Positions 12,825 to 25,332 are shown, counted from the first letter of the stretch. The stretch: DNA of 64,000 bases from Dichetophora obliterata (GCA_963920525.1 OY986436.1:85654970-85718969); one strand, 5' to 3'. Notes: generated from the letters alone by a model not told the origin. Numbers and translations are program-made.

Positions 12825-12844
12825 TCTTAAGCTCGCACTGGAAA

Positions 12845-15800
12845 ATTGGCCCAAAGAAGCGGGTAATGGCTTTTGGTTCGAGCAAAGTTTTGGAAATTGT
12901 TCAGCTCGCGTTTGTAGGCCCGAGCCTTTTTTATTTCTGAAGTCACTTTTTTAATTTCAGCAGCTGAGCCGGAACCATCTTTACAAACCCCGCTCGCGAG
13001 TCAATTTTTGGAGCCGATTGAGTGCAACAATGCAAGGGCTATTTTAAGCAGATTTAACATGTTAAAAAATAGAAAATATTGCAGTAGGTGTTGCATAAAA
13101 AAAAATCCAAAGGACAGATTTAAGATTTAAAAAAAAATCAAACTAGACGTTGACTTGAAAAATCCAACGAAAATAGCTGAAGAAGTAAACTTTAAAAATT
13201 AAAAATTCTACCCTGAGACTGAAAATTTTTTTCCAAATAAGATGTAAAACTTATTATAAATAGTTGAAAAAGTGAACTCAAAAGATAGATTGAAACTAGG
13301 TTTTTTAGGTTGAAACTAGTAATTAAAGGTCATTTCAATAAAGAAAGGTTGAAAACTTAACCTTTTAAGCTGAAAAAATATTTTTATATAGGAAAAATTT
13401 TGATTTCAACCTCAAAAATGTCAGTCAAGTAGAACAGAGTAGTGGATGGACCCGAGGAAAATTTTAAGTCAATCGTTTAAATAATTTTGTGAATTTTTAG
13501 GTTTTAAGATTTATGAAGTTTATGTTAAAGTTTTTCTGTCTCTAAAATTTTATTCATTTGAGATAAATTAGATATCGTTATCATCACTAAAATTTTTTAA
13601 AACGTAATAAATGATGCCCTCCATAATTCAATGGGCGAGATTCGTTTGAACGGATATGCAATCCTTAGCATACACAGTGATCATACAGTAACAGAGTAGC
13701 ACGTGTTGGCATAATTTGCAAAAAAAGAAGACATAATTTTTTATATATTTTCTTTTATTTGAACACAAAATCTTTCAAAATTCAAATAACTTAATTTTTA
13801 TTTTTGTTTAATTCTTACAAAATTTTTTCAGAAGGTGTTTATTTTATAATTAATATTTTAGCTTTAATATGTATAAATTTTTGAAATTCTGGCCATAAAT
13901 GCAAGTACTCAAAACCTTTCCAACGATATCTGTAAAGGATGCATTAGAAACAATGAATTTTTCGATTTTAGTGAAGAAAAAAATTTAAAAAAGGAAACAC
14001 AGCATTGTCTTTAAAGCTATTGAAAAATTGTCAAATTTTTTGATACAGAAACACTGGCGGAAACATTGGCGGCTATCGTTACAGCCAAAATATTTTGCGA
14101 ATCGTTTAAAAAAACCAAGGTTTATTTTTAGAGGGGTACAAATGGAACTTTTTTCCATTTGAGTTCATTATCAAAAATGTTCATCAAAACCTCCACCATG
14201 GGTAAATTCAGGCCATGGCCCTTGGTTGACCCCATATCCACGATCTGGTAATTAGAAAATACTGATCGTTTATAAAAAAGAAAACTTATAGAACCATGTT
14301 ATTTATTTATTTTCAAACTTTCATTTTTTTGTAACTATAATTATAATTAATAATTGAGTTATAAGGGTAATAAGAAACATATACCAAGCGAATTTCTTCA
14401 ACCGAGAAAACGTGAAGTTGGTTCGACTCTATTTTGTTTTATTTTATTCGTATTCCAAAATAGAATAGAGCTGTAATACTGGTATCTAAGTATTATATCA
14501 ATGCATCACAACACCGCAGTTGATGATGTGACAAAAAAACCAGATATAGTACTATATTATATTTCACCCAAAGGAGATGCCGATGAAGCTGACAAGAAAT
14601 TTTATTTTTATTCAAGTAGTCGCACAACGGAAAGAAGGCCTATGGCAATGTTTTATAGAGTAATAAATTTGAGTGAGATGAATGCTGTTATTTTACACCA
14701 ACATCACAGAAAAAAAAAAAATTAATGAGGAGTTTTTCTGAAGGAATTCCTTCGCTCACTAGTTGTTCCTCATATCCAAATACGTATTATCAACACAAAA
14801 CTTCAGAGGGTATTGAGGTTGACTTTGTTACGCAGAATATGTGGGTGGGGAAGTTGTTCCAGGAAAGCAAATAAATGCTTCATAGGAAGACTACCGATCA
14901 CTGCAGCCGATCACAGCTCTAAGCCGTTGTGCGATGACTGCACAAAACTGAAATGTTTATTTTTCATTAAAATTTGAAAAGAAGAAGAAAATACTAGTGT
15001 TAGCATATAAATTATTTAAATGTGACTTCTATAAACCACCGTTTGTAGTTTTTGAAAAATGTATTATTGTTTACTAAAAATCCAAACAATGAAGTAATGG
15101 AGCATATAAGACCCACGTCACTGGTAATGCAAAAACAGTTCACGTCACCACTACAAGGCTAAATAAGAATTAATGCAGACATTGTAAAAAAGGGCACCTC
15201 CCATTAAGACCGAGTATTAATATTCGGTATAGTTTCTTCATTTCCACCAAAGTCTCCAAAGAATTTCTTATGCCCAGTAATTTAGAGTTAAAAACTTCTG
15301 TGCTTCTGCTGGTAGTATGATAAAAAATCACTTTTTCTTAAAAATCATTCTAAGAAATATTAAAACAATTACATCATCTATGCACAAAATTATTGCTGTA
15401 TTATTTTAATACTATTTTAAAGCATATGTTTAATTAAACCACTTTTTTATGTGAGAATTGTATGAAGTAATGTATTTCCATCAAACCAAGATCTAGTTGG
15501 TTAGTTGTTAATTTTTTAAAATGAATCGATCCAACTTGCAACAACGATACAATAAATTAATTTCAATAAAATAAGGACTCTAATTATTCTGTGGCAATAT
15601 TTTTCCTGTGGTAAAATAACTGATAGCCTAAATTGACTTTGCTGTATGTGCAATCTTAAACCCACTTCATAAAACTTAAAAAATTGCATTTTACATTTTT
15701 CGGTTTTGCTTTGGTTTCTTCCTGTTAATCCTTAATATATGCTGTTTTATATTAAATTTTATGCCTACAACTGCTTAATTATCACTACTTTTTCCCATAA

Positions 15801-16870
15801 CGTTTTTGAGTTTTTCATCATATATGTATTTGGTTTAAGTTGAAAGTATGTATGTATTTTTTAATTTCATTTAAATACCTTTTTTTGTTTTGTATTATTT
15901 AGCGTTATAGAGTTTCTTATAGAATTTTGTCTGATCTGGAAGTTTGACTGATCTGAACTTTTTTATCAACAAGTCGCGTCTTACGTATTTTTCGCAATAA
16001 TAAAATCAAATATTGTTTTTAGGAATTAACAAATAATGAAATTAACAGATTTTTCAATGAACTGTGGAATAGTAGAAAGTTTTCTTAACATATTTTCAAT
16101 GATATTTACAATATTTCTTTCCACAGATTTTAATTTAAAACTTTTATTTAATTCAGTTGGAGAAAAGAAAATATTGTGTTTTTACAATACACGATTAAAC
16201 ATTATGAGTGTTATAAAATTATTACAAACGTTTTCAATAGAAAATCAATAAAACAAATCTTTTGGCTTGATTTAAAATGAGTTTTTTTTTATTCATTTGG
16301 TTATTAAATAAAATTCTAAAGCGGCTAATTCCGTTATTAATCCGTTATAATAATATTAATAATAATTTAATGCTTAATATAAATAGTTCAATATATGTAT
16401 GAGTGTTTGTGTGTGTCTGTTAATATATCATGTATGTATATATAATTTATACTTTATTATATTTATTTATGTAAGAAGCACTTGAATATATATTTTTCAA
16501 TGAAAAAGAAGTTGATTTTCTTAATTAGTTTAGTTTAAGTACCTTATTTTTAGTCTCTAATTGTAAATCTTCATTAATAATTCATATATATGTATGTATA
16601 GATATACAAGATATATATGTGTATGCATATATATACTTTATATGCATATGCAATAATATAGTTTTAATGTATGTATATAATTTTTGTTGTTGTGTTAGAG
16701 TAAAATTTGTTTTTGTGTTTTCGGTATCATAGAGAAAGTCTAGGACCTCTAGAGTGTGGTTTTTTGTAAGTATTCTTGTAGAGAGCTGGAGAGATGTCAG
16801 CGAAACGCATTTCAAGTTGATAAAAAAAATAATATAAAAATGCAAGAAAAGTAAAAATATATATTGCTAT
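12845..16870. other. AT-rich noncoding stretch, no gene recognised
   Basis: Only short frames occur. Those at 14501-14725 and 16036-16251 lack recognisable domains, splice sites or biased codon use. A tatg/tata microsatellite-like stretch lies at about 16580-16640. Confidence 0.45.
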
Positions 16871-17299
16871 TGATGCCAGAGGTTAAGACTTCTTTTTCAA
16901 AAAGTCTCTGAAATAAGAGTCTTAACAAACTTTTATTATATAAAAGTTATTATTAATAGTCGAAAGTAAGAGCTATCAAAAAAGAGTTATTTATAACTTT
17001 TATTTTGAACTCTGACTTAATAACTCTTATTTTTAACAGTTATTTTTAACTTTTATAATATATGAACTCAAACTTAAAAGAGTCTTTGAAGACTTTTAAA
17101 TTATAAATATAATTTACTTGATCTAAAAAGCTCACAATTGAATTCATATATAAATTCAAAGAATAGATCGAAATAAATTCATTACATTCACTTTTAAAAG
17201 TCTTTAAAGACATTTCTTTAAAAAAGTTTATATTAAGAGCCTTTTGAGTCTTTTTAAAAGTCTTTTTTAGAAAAAAGCATTGTATGTTATTTATTTGGT

Positions 17300-18205
17300 T
17301 AGTTAATTTTATGATCCATTAAATTATTACATGAATTAAATTGCTAGCTTTGGATCAAGTATGTTTTTAAGAAGGTAACAACAACAACAACTCTGTATAG
17401 AGTCAATCACATAGCTGACTAGACAGTCTGTTTCGGAAATCGCTGCATTTCCTCTTCAGTAGTCTTTGAGTGATTACGCTGTAATCTACTCACTGTTTAA
17501 AGTCGTATATGTTTTCACACATTTTGGAACTCATTAATTTGAACTATATAGAACAAATGGAACGTTCAAATTGGGCACAGCAGTATCCTATTTATAGATA
17601 GATCACCGCCATCAACTCTACCAAGGTTGGTGCATTTCGACAAGCTGTCGAAAACTAATGAATATTGAAATAAATAAGAAGCAACTAGAACAGATAGTAA
17701 CCTTGGTAGAGTTGATGGTGGTGATCTACAAATAGCCTACTGCTTTAAAATGTCATATGATTAAGTACCCAATTTTAACGTTCAATTTGTTCAATATAAT
17801 TCAAATGAATGAATTCCAAATGTATAAAATCATATGCGAATTTAAACAGTGAGTTGATCACAGCTGAATCTCTCAAAGACTACTGAAGAGGAAATGTAGC
17901 GATTTCCGATTCAGAGTCTGAACAAAATCAAAAATCGTTGCGACCGACGATTGAAGTAGAATAGATTCTAAGTCTGCGATTTATCGTTGCGGAAAACGAG
18001 CTGCGGTTTTTTCTACATTTTGCATGTATTTTCCAACAACAAAGATCGTCGGCCGTAACGATTTTTGATTCTGTTCAGGCTCTCAGACTGTCTAGTCAGC
18101 TAAGTGACTGACTCTGTTGTTGTTGTTAACTTCTTAAAAACGTACTTGATCTAAAGCTCGTAATTTAATTCATGTTATTTATTTGTTGAATATGAATCTT
18201 TCCAA
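17300..18205. repeat. Long inverted repeat core
   Basis: Blocks in the left arm (tttggatcaagtatgttttt, aacaacaacaac, gctgactagacagtctg, gaggaaat complement, actcactgttt, catcaactctaccaagg) reappear inverted and in reverse order in the right arm. The centre is near 17640-17660, where the palindrome ttcgacaagctgtcgaa is seen. The right arm is interrupted at 17912-18084. Confidence 0.8.
17912..18084. mobile_element. 173-bp MITE nested in the right arm of the foldback
   Basis: The ends are cagagtctgaacaaaatc and the inverse gattctgttcaggctct. They are followed inward by aaaaatcgtt and by gaccgacgat against atcgtcggcc. The left-arm counterpart of the foldback lacks this sequence, so it arrived after the foldback formed. 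Confidence 0.7.
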
Positions 18206-18649
18206 CAGTCGACAAGATTAACAAAATCAATCGGTGGAATAATTGGTTACTGAAACCAATTCATAAATAAACACATTTAAAATTTTTTCGCAGTTTTTTT
18301 CTTGTAAGACTTTTATTAATACTTTTATAATGTAAAAGACTCGAAATACTCTTAAAACTAACTTCTAAAATAAAAGTCTTTAAAGACTTAAAAAAATTGT
18401 TTGCAAAATAAAAGCCTTTAGAGACTCTTAAATTTTACTTTTAAGTTTAAAAGTTAAAATTGAGGGGAAAATTTTATTTTGAAAAGTAAAAGTCAACTCT
18501 TAACATAAAGTCAACTCTTAACATATATTTTTATAAATAAAAATTAAAAGTAATTTTTAACTTTTTTAATTAAATAAAAAAATTAACAGTCGGACTTAAC
18601 TTAAAAAAAATTAAATTTCTAAAAGTTATTTTCAGGCTCTGATTAATGT

Positions 18650-19715
18650 ATTACGGCATTAGGCCTGGATGAAGCTGCTGGAAAAACCTTATAGTTTTTA
18701 AAAAAAGTTCCTCAAAAAACTGAGGAAGGAATCTATTTACAACTTGAAACATTAATTAACTGAAGTTAAACCATAGAAAACGTTTTTAGAACATCACCAT
18801 TTCACAAAAAATACAAAATCTCCAAATGATGTTTGTCAAAGTCTCAAATTTTTTAAAATCTATCCAAAGAACGATAACTTAACAGAATTTTTTTTTAAAT
18901 CTTATTTATTTTTGGACCAACAGATGTTGCAAGCAAACTTTCATTAAAGGATGTCATTTTGTAATCGGTAGTGTAATATTTGGTTAAAAAAATGTGTTTG
19001 TTTCCCTAAAACCTCTGTATGTTTTCCATCACTTTTTCGTAGAAAATTTGTAATAGAACAATATTTGTAAAGCTTAACACTGGTCTAATGACTTCAGTTT
19101 AAATAATTGAAAAAAATTGTAAAAGAGTAAAAGATCCTTTTTTCACATTAAAGAAATATCGGTTTCATAGAAGTTGAAAAAGTGTAAGTACAAAGGAATC
19201 ACGTCTTTCAAAGCAGACCAGAAAAGGATTAGCAAATCTTTGAAATATTTTTGGCCTTCTGCACATCAGATAAAAATTGTTGACAACGCACTCCACACAA
19301 AAGTTATCCCACTGCCACTACAAAAGTTAGCATTGGGCTTACTCATTGAGAACAAAACATGAAATCTTTTGATAGCCTCTACGCAAGTGATCCAATAAGA
19401 CCCGAAAGGATATGGAGTTTCAAAGTAGAAGAAAAGCCACTGAACAGTAGAGAATAAATGTCGCAATAAACTTTCAAGAGCGATGAAACACATGCACAAA
19501 TCAATTGTGTACAGCAAAGGTAGTCTTCAACCGTAAAAAGTAATTCAACCGATAGTTTTTTTGGGGCAAACTTCTATCATACGCATTATCTGCTAGACCA
19601 AGAGTACTTTTAAATGAAAGTGTATTTTTTTTCAATGAATATTACAGTTAATTACAATTACGTTAGAAACATGGTGAAACATGCCGCACAGCACTCGCGA
19701 GAATCGATTTCTTAC
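18650..19715. other. Noncoding stretch, nothing recognised
   Basis: AT-rich with short frames only. The overlapping frames at 19174-19362 (+) and 19266-19517 (-) show no family signature. Confidence 0.4.
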
Positions 19716-19896
19716 TAGGTTGTTCAATAAGTTTCTAGAATCACAAATATATGGCGGTAGTACGTCCCCATTTTTATTTTACTAAAAATCGTATTACTTT
19801 CTTATGAACAAGTGTAAAGTGTCATTTAGAACTTACAACTCAGTCTTATAAATATTTACAGCTGCTCAAAGTAGACGTGTTACAGTGTTTTTTAAT

Positions 19897-20154
19897 ATGG
19901 AAAAAAGTAAGTATCGTGCAGTGATTGAATTTTTATTTTTGAAAGGTGTAGTACAACCTGGTGTACAACCAAAAGAAATTCATGAACAATTGTTTGAAGT
20001 GTATAAGGACTCTATACCTTTACTTTCAACAGTACGCAGCTGGGTTGCTGAGTTTGAACGTGGTCGTACAAGTCTTAAGGACGATACAATGGAACAAAAA
20101 CATATTCGAATGAGGCTTTATCAGCAACATTTGGAGCATTTTAAAAAGGGGTAA
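19897..20154 (+). pseudogene. mariner transposase, N-terminal fragment
   Basis: The 85 codons from ATG 19897 contain the DNA-binding domain (REVIEFLFLKG-like helix, WVAEFERGR) followed, after a deletion, by the QQHLEHF segment. It stops at 20152-20154. The DNA-binding half looks intact, so if expressed it could only bind ends; that is inference. Confidence 0.75.
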
Positions 20155-20304
20155 AAAAGATTTTATATGTCGATTCATCACTTTTTGGATCAGCATGACG
20201 CAAAAATTCGTGAAAAAAGACCCGGTTTGCAGAAGAAAAAAGACAATTTATATCAGGACAAAAGTCAAAAAAACCATCTCTAAAATCAGTGAATTAAGTA
20301 CGAA

Positions 20305-20511
20305 TTGTTGGAACATCCACCTTATTCGACAGATCTAGCTTCCTCTGACCTCAGGCTGTTTTTACATCTGAAAAAATGCATGAGTGGAAAACGATTTTCA
20401 TCAAACGAAAAGGTGATAGCAGCGACAGAATGGTGTTTAGGAGAACTTCGGAAAGGCCACTACATCAATGGGATCCATAGATTAGAAGACCGTTGGAACA
20501 AGTGTATGTAG
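20305..20511 (+). pseudogene. mariner transposase, C-terminal fragment
   Basis: The frame encodes EHPPYSTDLASSDLRLFLHL, the block that carries the third catalytic Asp of the D,D34D family, then GKRFSSNEKVIAATEWCLGEL and the terminal HRLEDRWNKCM. It is separated from the N-terminal piece by a frame-broken remnant at 20155-20304. Confidence 0.75.
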
Positions 20512-20639
20512 CTTCTTAGAGAATATACTGAATAATAAAAAGCATTTCAAGTAATAAAATGATGTTTTTTATTTCTATTCTAGAAACTAATTGAACAATT
20601 AGTTTTAGGTTACTTTTAATTGCAACAATACGTGGAGTC

Positions 20640-20950
20640 ATCCTCATCCTGGTCTTCAACATGACTTGCTAGTAAGCACAGCCATCATCTAAATGTCTTT
20701 CAGTTGCGCACTTCTAGTTGTCTCGTTGATTGGTTGGGCTACCTTCCAGTTACGCGTGCCATCTAAGGTGAGGTCAACACTTTGTTATATTCAGAGTCTC
20801 CGGAAGAATGGTTCATTGTTGGCCATTCAATTTCTATGTTAGAGCTGAGGTGCTGAAGGCATATATGTTTGACCAGGTCGCAGACGCTGTATAGCTCGTA
20901 AGCTTCGTCTTTATATATTCTACTCCATACCCTTTCAGCACGAACGATAC
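20640..20950 (-). pseudogene. LINE ORF2 C-terminal fragment (RTE/CR1-like), antisense
   Basis: The minus-strand translation gives VWSRIYKDEAYELYS, then DLVKHI, and a few codons later KVLTS...LDGTR after a frameshift. This order (short Tyr-rich block, 'DIV..IK', 'KVL...G.R..GRP') is that of the C-terminus downstream of the reverse transcriptase in RTE/CR1-like LINEs. Frames are broken at least twice. The match is from family knowledge, not a search. Confidence 0.5.
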
Positions 20951-22937
20951 AAAAATATTATGAAGAAACGAACTAGTTTTCTAAAGGAAGAAAAGTTGAA
21001 CATGCGCAGCGCTTTATTAAAAATATTAAGGGAAGCTACACTGAATTTTACTTTCAAGTGAAAAGTTCGTTTCACGGAAAAAAGACCCATTAAGATTGCT
21101 TTAAAGATACAAAAGCATGGTTAAACAGCACAGATAAACTTGTTTAAGTTCCAAGAGATAGATACACTCAAAAATTTTAACACTGTCGAGACAAAGCAAT
21201 ATCTCTGTTATAAAACTGTTACAAAAAACCATTTAACACAAGGATGAACTCTTTTCCATAAAAGTAAAGTCGTTATGCCAAAATATCTATGTTGATATGA
21301 CAACAGTTTTATAAAAGCATTTTGGCAGGTATCGAAAATAAGAGTTATTTTCTAAGTTTATGTTCAAAACGTCAGAAGGAAAGAATTAGTCTATTCCGTA
21401 TTTGAATATAAAAGTGTGATGATTCTTAACTGAAGATTAATAATCTTAAAAGATTTAAATTTTTCTGATTTAAAAAAAAACATCAACAAATAATCATTAT
21501 TTTAGATCGATTTTATTTCGATCAAAAATTATAGTTAAAATTTGACATTTATTTTTTCGGTCATGAAAAAATGTAGCCGAACTGTTGCATGAGATCAATC
21601 AAACTGCTGAAGCAAATGCACTTCTACGACACTGATAAGATTTCCCCTCGATGAGATGTAATACGTAAGATGTAAGATCAAAGATCAAATACATAGTACT
21701 TGTCTCGACATTATGGTTGGTATTCAAATTTTTTTTTATTGAACTTGAAGATATAGTTTCGATCTTCAAAATGGAGTGAGAGACATTGTCTTTTTCTAGA
21801 TTGCTTGCAATACATAAATCCAAAAGATTGTTACGATTGAATAAGATTAAAAATTCATATCCATGGTATTAGAAACCTTAACTCTTGAAACTGTAAATAA
21901 TCTTAACCTCAACATTAGGTTATAAAAAGATTATAGTAATCAGCTTGCATCTCATAGATACAAAAGATTGTAACGATTAAAAATTAATTTCCATTTCCAA
22001 CTTAATTTTTTAAAACTGTAAATAATTTTACCCTTAACCATTTGTTAATAAAAGGATAATGGTGAAAATATTTACATTTAGAAAACAATAACAAAAATGT
22101 TAGGAAATTATAAATAATTACTTAACAAAAAACACCAACTACTTGTAGCATTCGCCGATTTCAATTTAAGCTTAAAAATTTTGCCTCTAAAGTTTTGCCT
22201 TAATTACTAAAAAAGTGTACAAAAGTTTATTAAATTGCATTAAATATTTTTTAATGTATTTTATATTTTTAAATTTTGCTACGCTTTCATTAGCAAAACT
22301 GTAGAGCTCTTGATATTTACAAATATACTGTTTTATATAATAATCAATTGATAGTTTTAAATCATCTTAATTTTTCATCTTCAACACATTCGATTTTCGC
22401 CAAACATACGATAAATCTTGTTAGTGTTGTAGATTATATTTATAGGTTAATTTTCTGTTATTTTTAAATTTTAGTTTTTAATTATTGCTTTTATATCTTA
22501 ACTTTACTCATTCGCTTCATCTAAACTAAGGTACTCAATTAAAGGAAAGTGTTTGAGAGTCAAATTAACACACACTAAATTCAAAATCTTTCTTGGCAAA
22601 GTTTGCTCTTCAATGTTAAAAAATTGAACTTTGTTAAAAATAACTCTATGTAAAAAATTTTAAAAAGTCCACATTCTGTGTATAAAAATTTATTTGTTTT
22701 GTTTTAATAATTGCATTTTTACATAAAAAACAAAAATTTTCAAATAATATTAAAATAAAATAACAATTTCAAGTTTCGCAAAAATTCAACTAAATATTAA
22801 ATTTTTTTTTTTTTATAAACTTTTCTTAAGGCTATGATAAATATTAACCTAAAATATCTAAATATAAATACTTCAGCCTGCATTTAATACAAAGAGTTAC
22901 AAAGGTAAAAGCAGTTTTAAAGTTGATTGAAGATCCT
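20951..22937. other. AT-rich noncoding stretch, nothing recognised
   Basis: Short frames only (for example 21599-21823 on the minus strand) with no domain signature. Near-repeated ttgtaacgatt-type phrases occur around 21820-21980. Confidence 0.4.
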
Positions 22938-23043
22938 TAAAAGGTCTCACAGTAAATAGGCCAGACTTACGTGGTAGCTTATCCTACAAATTTTCAAAAT
23001 GAATACTGCTAGTAATCAGTCGCTTTTACTGAGAGACCTTTTA
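22938..23043. repeat. Small inverted-repeat element (ttaaaaggtctc ends)
   Basis: ttaaaaggtctcacagtaaa (22938-22957) is inverse to tttactgagagacctttta (23025-23043), with about 67 bp between. The size fits a very short MITE or a hairpin. Confidence 0.5.
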
Positions 23044-23950
23044 TTTAACCAAAATCAATGCAAATAAGGAATTCTAAATTTTCTTGTTTCTTTGGCAGCA
23101 CTTTTTTATTTTTGTGTCTATGGTCAAAATGAAGTGAAAAACACAAGCAATATTTTTATTTAGAAGTGTTGTTATTGTTGTTGTTTTCTTTACGTTGTAT
23201 ACATATCTATTTAAAATTCATTTAGTTTTCAGAAATAATATTGAGTAGGTTGCTTTATTTATAACTAATTTTAAGTTTTCTTTTAAAAATTTTAGATATT
23301 TTCTACGCTTTTTTATATTTTTATATCTTGATATTTTGCAATGTTCTTAATTGTTCTTTTGGGTTTGTTTAGTTTTGAGTAAAAAGATTTTTGTTTCTAT
23401 ACAATTTTGAGTATGAGAAAGAATTATGTGCGTGCGGCGTTGCCATCTAGCCGCAACTGAGTATTTTTCACTACTTAGTCTTCTTCTTTTTCACTGTTGT
23501 TGTATAATGGACTAATAAGCTTGTAAGCGGAAAGCTTGGAAATAATTTCTAATTAAATTTCATAACTCCTAATTTTATATACAATGGTTTTGCTTTTCAA
23601 ATTAACTATAATTTGACATTTGAATTTAAATTTTTGTTTTATATTTTATTTGCATTAAAGTATGAGAAACTTCTAAGGATAACTATAGAGAAGCATTACT
23701 AAGTATAAATATAAGCTAAAGTTCGGCTGCGTTTCTTTTGTAATGATTATTTTCTTTTGTTTTTTTTTTAAAAAATTTGTACCAAATCACATTTGATTTT
23801 TGCTTGAAAGTAATTGCAACAAAGAGGGAAAAAAAGTAATAAACAAAAATAAATTTGATAAAAAAATAAATTTTCTTAGAATTATAAATCTTGGAACAAG
23901 CAGAGAGTGCAAGAAAAAATTAATGCAAATTATAAAAAATCGCAAAAAAC
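23044..23950. other. AT-rich noncoding stretch with one GC-rich island
   Basis: No gene recognised. A small GC-rich patch lies near 23428-23460 and holds a CTCF-like motif (separate entry). Confidence 0.4.
23441..23453 (-). promoter_or_regulatory. CTCF-like motif
   Basis: On the minus strand the sequence reads cggctagatggca. This agrees with the conserved CTCF core (CCRSYAGRKGGCR) at 12 of 13 positions, the mismatch being the second base. It stands in otherwise AT-rich DNA. Occupancy cannot be inferred from one motif. Confidence 0.25.
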
Positions 23951-24070
23951 GACATGGCCGAACGGGTCTTGTTCTCAGAAAGCTTAACATGGTAATTCTT
24001 ACTCCCTGAGATCTTCCATTGTCTGCAGAAAAGTGCCGTCTGACAGACATATTAATTCCAATTGAAAAAT
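23951..24070 (-). mobile_element. tRNA-derived SINE, 5'-truncated copy
   Basis: The minus strand carries the body of the SINE seen at 49203-49540: ttcaattggaattaat, then ctgcagacaatgg, then ttctgagaacaagaccc and gttcggc. The tRNA-like head is missing. Frames here (for example 23800-24009) are shadows of the SINE. Confidence 0.7.
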
Positions 24071-24414
24071 TATGTGTAATGTTTCTTTAAGTGAAAAAAT
24101 AAAAATGATTTATATTCTTTAGATAAGTTTTTAAGAAAAAGTCGATATTTGGCATTTTTGATTTTTAAAGCTTTTTTAAGGAAATCTAATATACAAAGTG
24201 AGTTTATGAAAATGTTTTTATCTTTTAAAACTCCACAAAAATATAAGCTTCTTACCCAGAGTTTGAAAAAAATCACACCTACCTCCAATAAAAAGTGACG
24301 AAACTACAATACACTTTGTATAACAGGTAGGCGTTGTTTCTATAGGCTCATTTTCGCATTTATAAATTTCCATTACCAATAGCTTTAAAATTACGGCAGT
24401 ACAGTAATCGTCAC

Positions 24415-24560
24415 CCCAAAGGGGCAGATGGACAGACGGATAGACGTACAGACAGACACACAGACGGAAATGGCCGAATCGACTAAGAAGGTGATACTGG
24501 TGAATAGTGTATATAGTTTTAATACCTGCAAGGCTTCGTTATGGGCTTCTACTATTTAAT
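24415..24560 (+). repeat. Interspersed repeat fragment, diverged relative of 3646-3925
   Basis: It shows the same order of blocks: gacagacacacagacgg, atggccgaatcgactaag, ggtgatactggtgaatagtgtatata, then the cctgcaaggcttcg / cttctac end. Confidence 0.5.
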
Positions 24561-25131
24561 TATAAAAATACAAATCAGCAATTCGGAAAATTCGTCGAAA
24601 TGAGGTACTTTCAGTAAATTGACGAATTAATTTAAATTTATCTGTATTTGGTCGTTTTAAATGATTTATAAAATTTATTCTGAAAAATTTGAAGAAAATT
24701 TTGCTGAAAAAAGTTATTCTTTTGTTTTTCCATTCAAAATTATTTTTTTTTAAATTCGAAATTTTTTTCGATTTTTGATACCCACATCAGAGATTCGTTC
24801 TTGAGTTGTGATCAAAAATTTAAGGAGCACCTTTTCAAAAAACAACTTTTTTAAAAATTTTGGTTAAAAAGTACCATCCACTAAATAAATTTTTTTTTTT
24901 AGTTAGAGGACAAAAATCCTCTCACATCAGAAATTAATAGTGACTACCGAAACACAGCTTTAAATTCGTCGTCTAGTGCTATCGGGTAATTTAACACTAG
25001 ACTTACGGGTATTGATTATAAACCTTTTTTTTACTGAAGTGAGCCAATTTGACTCATACAACAAAACTGAAGCTTTTTGCAAAAAAAAAAAAAAAAACGA
25101 TTCCAACTAAAATGAAATAAAAGATTTATTA

Positions 25132-25332
25132 TTAAAAACTTAATTGAAAACATTTTTTACACATAAACTTTGTTTTTGAAATACCTTTTCCGCAAATATT
25201 TTTATTGCATTTAGCACTAAAGCTCCAACATCTATTTCTCTTGCATAATGCTTGAACTTGACATTTCTTCCGTACGTCAACAGAATGAATTTTCGACACG
25301 GGAACGGAAGTTTTCTCGACAAGATTGAACAT
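25132..25332 (-). pseudogene. piggyBac-type transposase, Cys-rich C-terminus
   Basis: The frame has regularly spaced cysteines (KKCQVQALCKRN ... KCNKNICGK ... FMCKKCFQ), as in the cysteine-rich C-terminal domain of piggyBac transposases that binds the terminal repeats. No DDD catalytic block is visible upstream. The position just inside the left end, transcribed outward to that end, fits a transposase 3' end. The overlapping frame at 25140-25346 is a shadow. Confidence 0.55.

Larger units (their letters stand above)
11719..12842. mobile_element. Compound foldback element, cagtRcgagcttaa termini
   Basis: The outer ends cagtacgagcttaa (11720) and ttaagctcgcactgg (to 12841) are inverse. Two separate near-palindromes sit side by side inside, at 11884-12120 and 12183-12824. 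A tctagtcaaattta/taatttgactaga pair lies between the left end and the first palindrome's right flank. No coding sequence is present. Confidence 0.6.
16877..18641. mobile_element. Large foldback element, possibly hAT-like, with nested MITE
   Basis: The ends are CAGAG (16877) and CTCTG (18641), flanked by ATTGATGC and ATTAATGT, a 6-of-8 match that fits an aged 8-bp duplication. The flanking arms are rich in aagtctttaaagactt-type blocks. The core, about 17300-18205, is a long inverted repeat. CAGAG termini with 8-bp duplications are typical of hAT elements. No transposase is present. Confidence 0.5.
19718..20599 (+). mobile_element. mariner element, internally deleted
   Basis: TA dinucleotides (19716-19717 and 20600-20601) flank inverted ends that read ttgttcaataagtttctaga (from 19720) and its inverse with one change. 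The transposase frame starts at ATG 19897. The N-terminal helix-turn-helix region (MEKSKYRAVIEFLFLKG ... VRSWVAEFERGRTSLKDD) is typical of mellifera-type mariners. The sequence then jumps to QQHLEHFKKG and to the C-terminal HPPYSTDLASSDLRLF and GKRFSSNEKVIAA blocks, so the region with the first two catalytic Asp residues is mostly missing. At 882 bp it is about 400 bp shorter than a usual mariner. Non-autonomous; it could still be a substrate for a related transposase. Confidence 0.9.

Noticed and set aside
14501..14725. 74-codon plus-strand frame
   Set aside because: No recognisable domain, no supporting promoter or splice signals, and ends in an A run; left unannotated.
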